DNA from: Brevibacterium sediminis
GTDB lineage: Bacteria; Actinomycetota; Actinomycetes; Actinomycetales; Brevibacteriaceae
Length of the DNA stretch: 64,000 bases
Assembly: GCF_013623905.1 (NCBI RefSeq)
Contig: NZ_JABKDD010000012.1
Span: 1 to 64,000 of the forward strand
Direction: 5' to 3'
In this document: positions 61,107 to 64,000 of the stretch, in pieces
How positions within the stretch are numbered: the first letter of the stretch is position 1
Layout: the number at the start of each line of letters is the position of its first letter
Program-made: the position numbers and the translations under genes
The notes under the pieces: generated by a model
Seen by the model: the letters and a program-made list of their open reading frames with translations, nothing else
The model's database searches: none
What the model was told of the DNA's origin: nothing

Positions 61107-62126
61107 TTAGCCGATGGGTTTGAGGGCGTGGGCGTTGACTCCGGCGACATCGGCGCCGGACAGCGCGCGGGCCACCCACAGGGAGCGGGCAGCATCGGCC
61201 AGGCTCGAATTCGACCCGCCGGAGGCCGCGCGCAGATACCAGAACATGTTCGTGATCTCCCGTGCCACGGTCGCCCCCATCCCGTACTGCGGATCGACCC
61301 CGGCGCACAGCGCTAGGTCCGTGGCGAAACCACGCAGCCACGCCGCCTGCGCCTGCGGATGATCCGAGGGGATCTCGGCGAGGCGGTTCCACAGCACCGG
61401 GGCCAAGGTGTATGCGGTCGGACCGGCCAAAGGCTGCGGATCGATGGCCTTCCACGTCGAGATGCCCGTCGGGTCGGGATTGCCGGCGAGGATGTTGTAG
61501 TAGTGCAGATCGGCATGGATGAGCCAGTTCTCATCCGAGGACGCCAGAGTCTGCATCCAATTGCGGGCGAACGACAGCAGCAGAGAATCGTGAGGGCCCG
61601 CCTCCGACCACCCGGTCAACAGCGCGGCATCGGCATCGAACGAATTCAGCCACCCGGCCACGACATCCTGGACCCGCAGGAACTCCGAGGTCGCCGGAAT
61701 CTCCAAGGACCGCTGCAGCGCACCCCACACCGGAGGCACATCGGCCAGTGGCAGCACGGACAGATTGTCCTTCGTGCGCAGCCGCTCCTGCAGAGTGACC
61801 CGGAAGCTGCGATCATCCCGGATGACCCGCACCGCCCCGTGCCCGTTCCACATCTTCAGCGCCCGCAGCACCTGCGCATGCGCGGCCGTATGTGCCGAGG
61901 TGGGAGCCGCGAACCGCAGCACCCCCTGATAGTTCTCCTGAGTGAGCACCGGAATCACCAAGGACTCGCACCCGGCCCACGGCGCCCCCGGCACATCGTC
62001 GAAGCGCAGCTTCCACCGATCGAGGAGTTCGTTTGCCATATAGTCGAGCGCGGCGACCCACGAATCGGTGCGATAATCGCCGATGATCTCGCGAGTCGCG
62101 CGGTAGAGAACCGGTGGGACCTTCAC
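61107..62126 (-). CDS. APH(6)/hydroxyurea-type phosphotransferase
   Basis: A 339-aa kinase of the aminoglycoside/hydroxyurea resistance family. The catalytic loop is IHADLHYYNIL (204-214, Asp206) and the metal-binding Asp follows in WKAIDPQPLAGP (D229). Such enzymes phosphorylate streptomycin at the 6-hydroxyl or other small molecules; many chromosomal members have no proven resistance role. It is coupled to the DUF4439 lipoprotein gene by an ATGA overlap, between proS/TSUP and rimP. Confidence 0.82.
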   Translation of the reverse strand: MKVPPVLYRATREIIGDYRTDSWVAALDYMANELLDRWKLRFDDVPGAPWAGCESLVIPVLTQENYQGVLRFAAPTSAHTAAHAQVLRALKMWNGHGAVRVIRDDRSFRVTLQERLRTKDNLSVLPLADVPPVWGALQRSLEIPATSEFLRVQDVVAGWLNSFDADAALLTGWSEAGPHDSLLLSFARNWMQTLASSDENWLIHADLHYYNILAGNPDPTGISTWKAIDPQPLAGPTAYTLAPVLWNRLAEIPSDHPQAQAAWLRGFATDLALCAGVDPQYGMGATVAREITNMFWYLRAASGGSNSSLADAARSLWVARALSGADVAGVNAHALKPIG

Positions 62127-63121
62127 TCCTGCACCTCCGCCTGCCCGGGTTCGTCATAGGTGAAACGCAGCGGCTGCGGAGCGGCGAAGACCATCCGGTT
62201 CCGGGCCGATTCCCAGAGCCGGAGAATCGCCGAGGCGTCCGCCTCCAACCAGGGCAGAAGCGCGGAAGCGATGCCGTCTTCCAACGACAGCGCCAACTCC
62301 TTCGCGGAGTCCGCATCCGTCGGGGTGGGATCGAGCTTCCACGCCGAGGCGGCCGGATCGGCTGCGTCCTCACCGAGGCGTTCGAGCATCTCCCCGGACA
62401 GGGCACCCAAGGATTCGAGCCTGGCCAGGGTGGCTTTGCGTTCACGCGACTTCGAATCGAAGTTCACGGCCAGCCGTTCAAAGCCGTAAGCGGCAGCCCG
62501 CGACTGATTGAGGATCGCGTTGAACATCTCCGCCCGACCCTTCGGATCCTGGCTTCCGGAGTCGTTCGTCCCGGCATCCGCGTCGGCCCCACCGGTGGCA
62601 CTGGGTGGCGCTGTCGCATCATCGCCGCCGTCCCTGTTCTGGTCGAGTTCCTCACGGCCGGCGCGGATGAGTTCGTCGGCGGTGGTGATGATCTCCGGGT
62701 TCTTCGTCCCAGCGACCAGAGCCAGACCCGTGGCCACATCGGCCAGGACGGGAATAAGGTCCGAACCTAAGGACGCTGAGGCTTCGAAGACGGCGCGGGA
62801 AGCCACCTCGGCGGCTTGGACGAAGGTGCGGTTCTTCTCTGTCGGAGGTGCCTCGGTGGCGAATTCGGTCGGCGGGTTCCATTCGGGACCGATCGCCGCA
62901 GCGAAGTCAGTAAGGTCCTCACCCGCGGTTTCGGGATCACCGGCGCCGGGAGAAGCGGAGTCCAAGGTGCGGGCCAGACGATTGCGCAGCTGCTGAGTCG
63001 CATCAAGAGTGGGGATCTTGGGATCTTGATCGAGTCGCAGGCCGCAGGCGGTGAGCAGGCTCAGACTCAACCCGCCGACGCCGGCAGTCAACAGGCCGCG
63101 GCGACTGACGGGAAAATGCAT
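62123..63121 (-). CDS. DUF4439 ferritin-like lipoprotein
   Basis: A 332-aa protein with a twin-arginine-like start SRRGLL (residues 6-11) and lipobox LTAC (Cys 26), so it is exported folded or as a lipoprotein. The C-terminal half (about 195-325) is the helical, ferritin-like DUF4439 domain; the middle holds a Gly/Asp-rich low-complexity segment (around GGDDATAPPSATGG). A DUF4439 lipoprotein is usually encoded between proS and rimP in actinobacteria, as here. Function unknown. Confidence 0.85.
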   Translation of the reverse strand: MHFPVSRRGLLTAGVGGLSLSLLTACGLRLDQDPKIPTLDATQQLRNRLARTLDSASPGAGDPETAGEDLTDFAAAIGPEWNPPTEFATEAPPTEKNRTFVQAAEVASRAVFEASASLGSDLIPVLADVATGLALVAGTKNPEIITTADELIRAGREELDQNRDGGDDATAPPSATGGADADAGTNDSGSQDPKGRAEMFNAILNQSRAAAYGFERLAVNFDSKSRERKATLARLESLGALSGEMLERLGEDAADPAASAWKLDPTPTDADSAKELALSLEDGIASALLPWLEADASAILRLWESARNRMVFAAPQPLRFTYDEPGQAEVQE

Positions 63122-63344
63122 ACGGCAATCCTATCGGATGCCCCGCCATCGCCGAGGGGCACCGACCGTCGCCCGCCCGACCGCAGAATGAGACGCGCAC
63201 CCGGCAGAACCCCGCCGAAGGCTTAACCTCGACGGCGGCTGTCGCTTAGGGTGGGGGAGAACACGGCGGTCGCACACGTGCACGGTGCGCCGGCCCCCCT
63301 CGCCCCGCCTCGGTGAAGGGGACGCACAAGGATATGGAGGAGAA

Positions 63345-63809
63345 ATGGACGAAGACGTCGAGCGGATCAAGGGCCTGCTCGCCCCGCCCCTGCAGGATGC
63401 GGGATTCCACCTCGAGACCGTCAAAGCGGTGGCGGCCGGTCCGCGGCGCACGTTGACCGTCGTCGTCGACCTCGACGAATCGAGCTCCGATCCGATGTCG
63501 ATGGAGAAGATCGCCGAATCGACGAAGATCGTCGGCGACGCCCTCGACGAGGTCGAAATCTTCCGGGACAAGCCGTACCAGCTCGAGGTCACGAGCCCCG
63601 GCGCGACCCGGAAGCTCGAGACCCCACGCCACTTCCGACGCGTCATCGGCCGTCGCCTGGAGATCACGACGAAGAAGGACACCTTCAAGCTCGACCTCGC
63701 CGAGGTGGGGGAGAGTTCGATCACGGGCACGGACCCCCAGCGCAAGGAGTCGAAGACGGTCGACCTCGGCGAGATCCGCAAGGCCCAGGTGGAGTTGAAG
63801 TTCCGCTGA
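63345..63809 (+). CDS. rimP: Ribosome maturation factor RimP
   Basis: RimP helps assemble the 30S subunit. The 154-aa protein has the N-terminal alpha/beta domain with AAGPRRTLTVVVDLDE and the GATRKLETPRHFRRVIGR junction, then the C-terminal beta-barrel. ATG 63345 follows GGAGAA. It leads into nusA, the usual partner, after 137 bases. Confidence 0.94.
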   Translation: MDEDVERIKGLLAPPLQDAGFHLETVKAVAAGPRRTLTVVVDLDESSSDPMSMEKIAESTKIVGDALDEVEIFRDKPYQLEVTSPGATRKLETPRHFRRVIGRRLEITTKKDTFKLDLAEVGESSITGTDPQRKESKTVDLGEIRKAQVELKFR

Positions 63810-63946
63810 GGCGAACCTCACGTACCTCCGGCAGTGCGGCGGCCCCTTCGCAGACAGAGTGCGGGCGCGGACTGGGATAGACTGTTACGCCTGCATAAGT
63901 GAACACAGACAATTCAATGCTCGGTTGAGCGAGAGAGGACTTAGAC

Positions 63947-64000
63947 ATGGACATCGACCTCAATGTTCTGCGCGTCATCGAACGAGAGCGTGAGATTCCG
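63947..64000 (+). CDS. nusA: Transcription termination/antitermination factor NusA (N-terminal fragment)
   Basis: The first 18 codons, MDIDLNVLRVIEREREIP, before the window ends. They match the NusA N-terminal domain start in actinobacteria, and the position after rimP agrees. GAGAGAGG lies about ten bases upstream. A possible -10, TAGACT, is at about 63875. Confidence 0.85.
   Translation, partial: MDIDLNVLRVIEREREIP

Noticed and set aside
54351..63320. CRISPR-like array from the recurring CGCCTCGGCG words
   Set aside because: Copies are dispersed without constant spacing and mostly in coding sequence; no cas gene is present.

Overview
The window is a high-GC actinobacterial chromosome segment, most like Brevibacterium or a close relative in Micrococcales (inferred from gene order and family content, not from a search). 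It carries the actinobacterial housekeeping neighbourhood DUF3515-thiL, DAK2/FakA-recG-rsmD, coaD, yceD-rpmF-rnc-mutM, smc-ftsY, ffh, rpsP-khpA-rimM-trmD-rplS-lepB-rnhB-DUF2469-yraN-comM-dprA-xerC, rpsB-tsf, pyrH-frr-cdsA-rlmN, dxr-rip1-ispG-GNAT, proS, DUF4439 lipoprotein, rimP-nusA. Lineage markers are DUF2469, DUF3515, a mycothiol-dependent enzyme relative and many GTG starts.

Layout. 1-127: right end of an IS481-type element, seated on a CTAG that is also the stop codon of the convergent DUF3515 lipoprotein gene. 0.68-6.1 kb: thiL, DAK2 kinase, recG, rsmD. 6.1-10.1 kb: a minus-strand ectoine/hydroxyectoine-type ABC importer (ehuB-C-D-A) with a divergent GntR regulator. 10.2-14.5 kb: coaD, an MFS carrier, yceD-rpmF-rnc-mutM. 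14.5-18.8 kb: accessory block (DoxX, CorA, membrane protein, BCCT osmolyte carrier) ending at tRNA-Asn. 18.9-27.8 kb: smc, a small membrane protein, ftsY, an ammonium transporter, ffh. 28-38.8 kb: ribosome/tRNA maturation, signal peptidases, RNase HII and DNA-processing genes. 38.8-47 kb: an M23-M15 peptidase-like fusion, rpsB-tsf, pyrH-frr-cdsA-rlmN and a DivIVA-repeat protein. 47-50.1 kb: an unrecognised protein, a PrmC-like methyltransferase and a glutaryl-CoA-type dehydrogenase. 50.2-56.9 kb: two MEP-pathway enzymes (dxr, ispG) around a site-2 protease and a serine hydrolase. 56.9-64 kb: S4 protein, NUDIX/NrtR-like protein, proS, TSUP exporter, an APH(6)-type kinase, DUF4439 lipoprotein, rimP and the first codons of nusA.

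How the genes work together: most of the window serves translation (ribosomal proteins, rRNA/tRNA modification, SRP targeting and signal peptide cleavage, ribosome recycling), chromosome maintenance (SMC, RecG, MutM, XerC, DprA, RNase HII) and isoprenoid/phospholipid precursor supply. Two osmolyte uptake systems (Ehu-type ABC and BCCT) sit among them, suggesting a lifestyle with fluctuating salinity.

The most notable structure is repetitive DNA: two 56-bp palindromes placed exactly 10 nt after stop codons, two GCATCCC-ended MITE-like elements, an iterated CGCCTCGGCG word, and low-complexity in-frame insertions in otherwise conserved enzymes. There is no CRISPR array, phage gene cluster or rRNA operon. 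I found no convincing wholly new multi-gene system.
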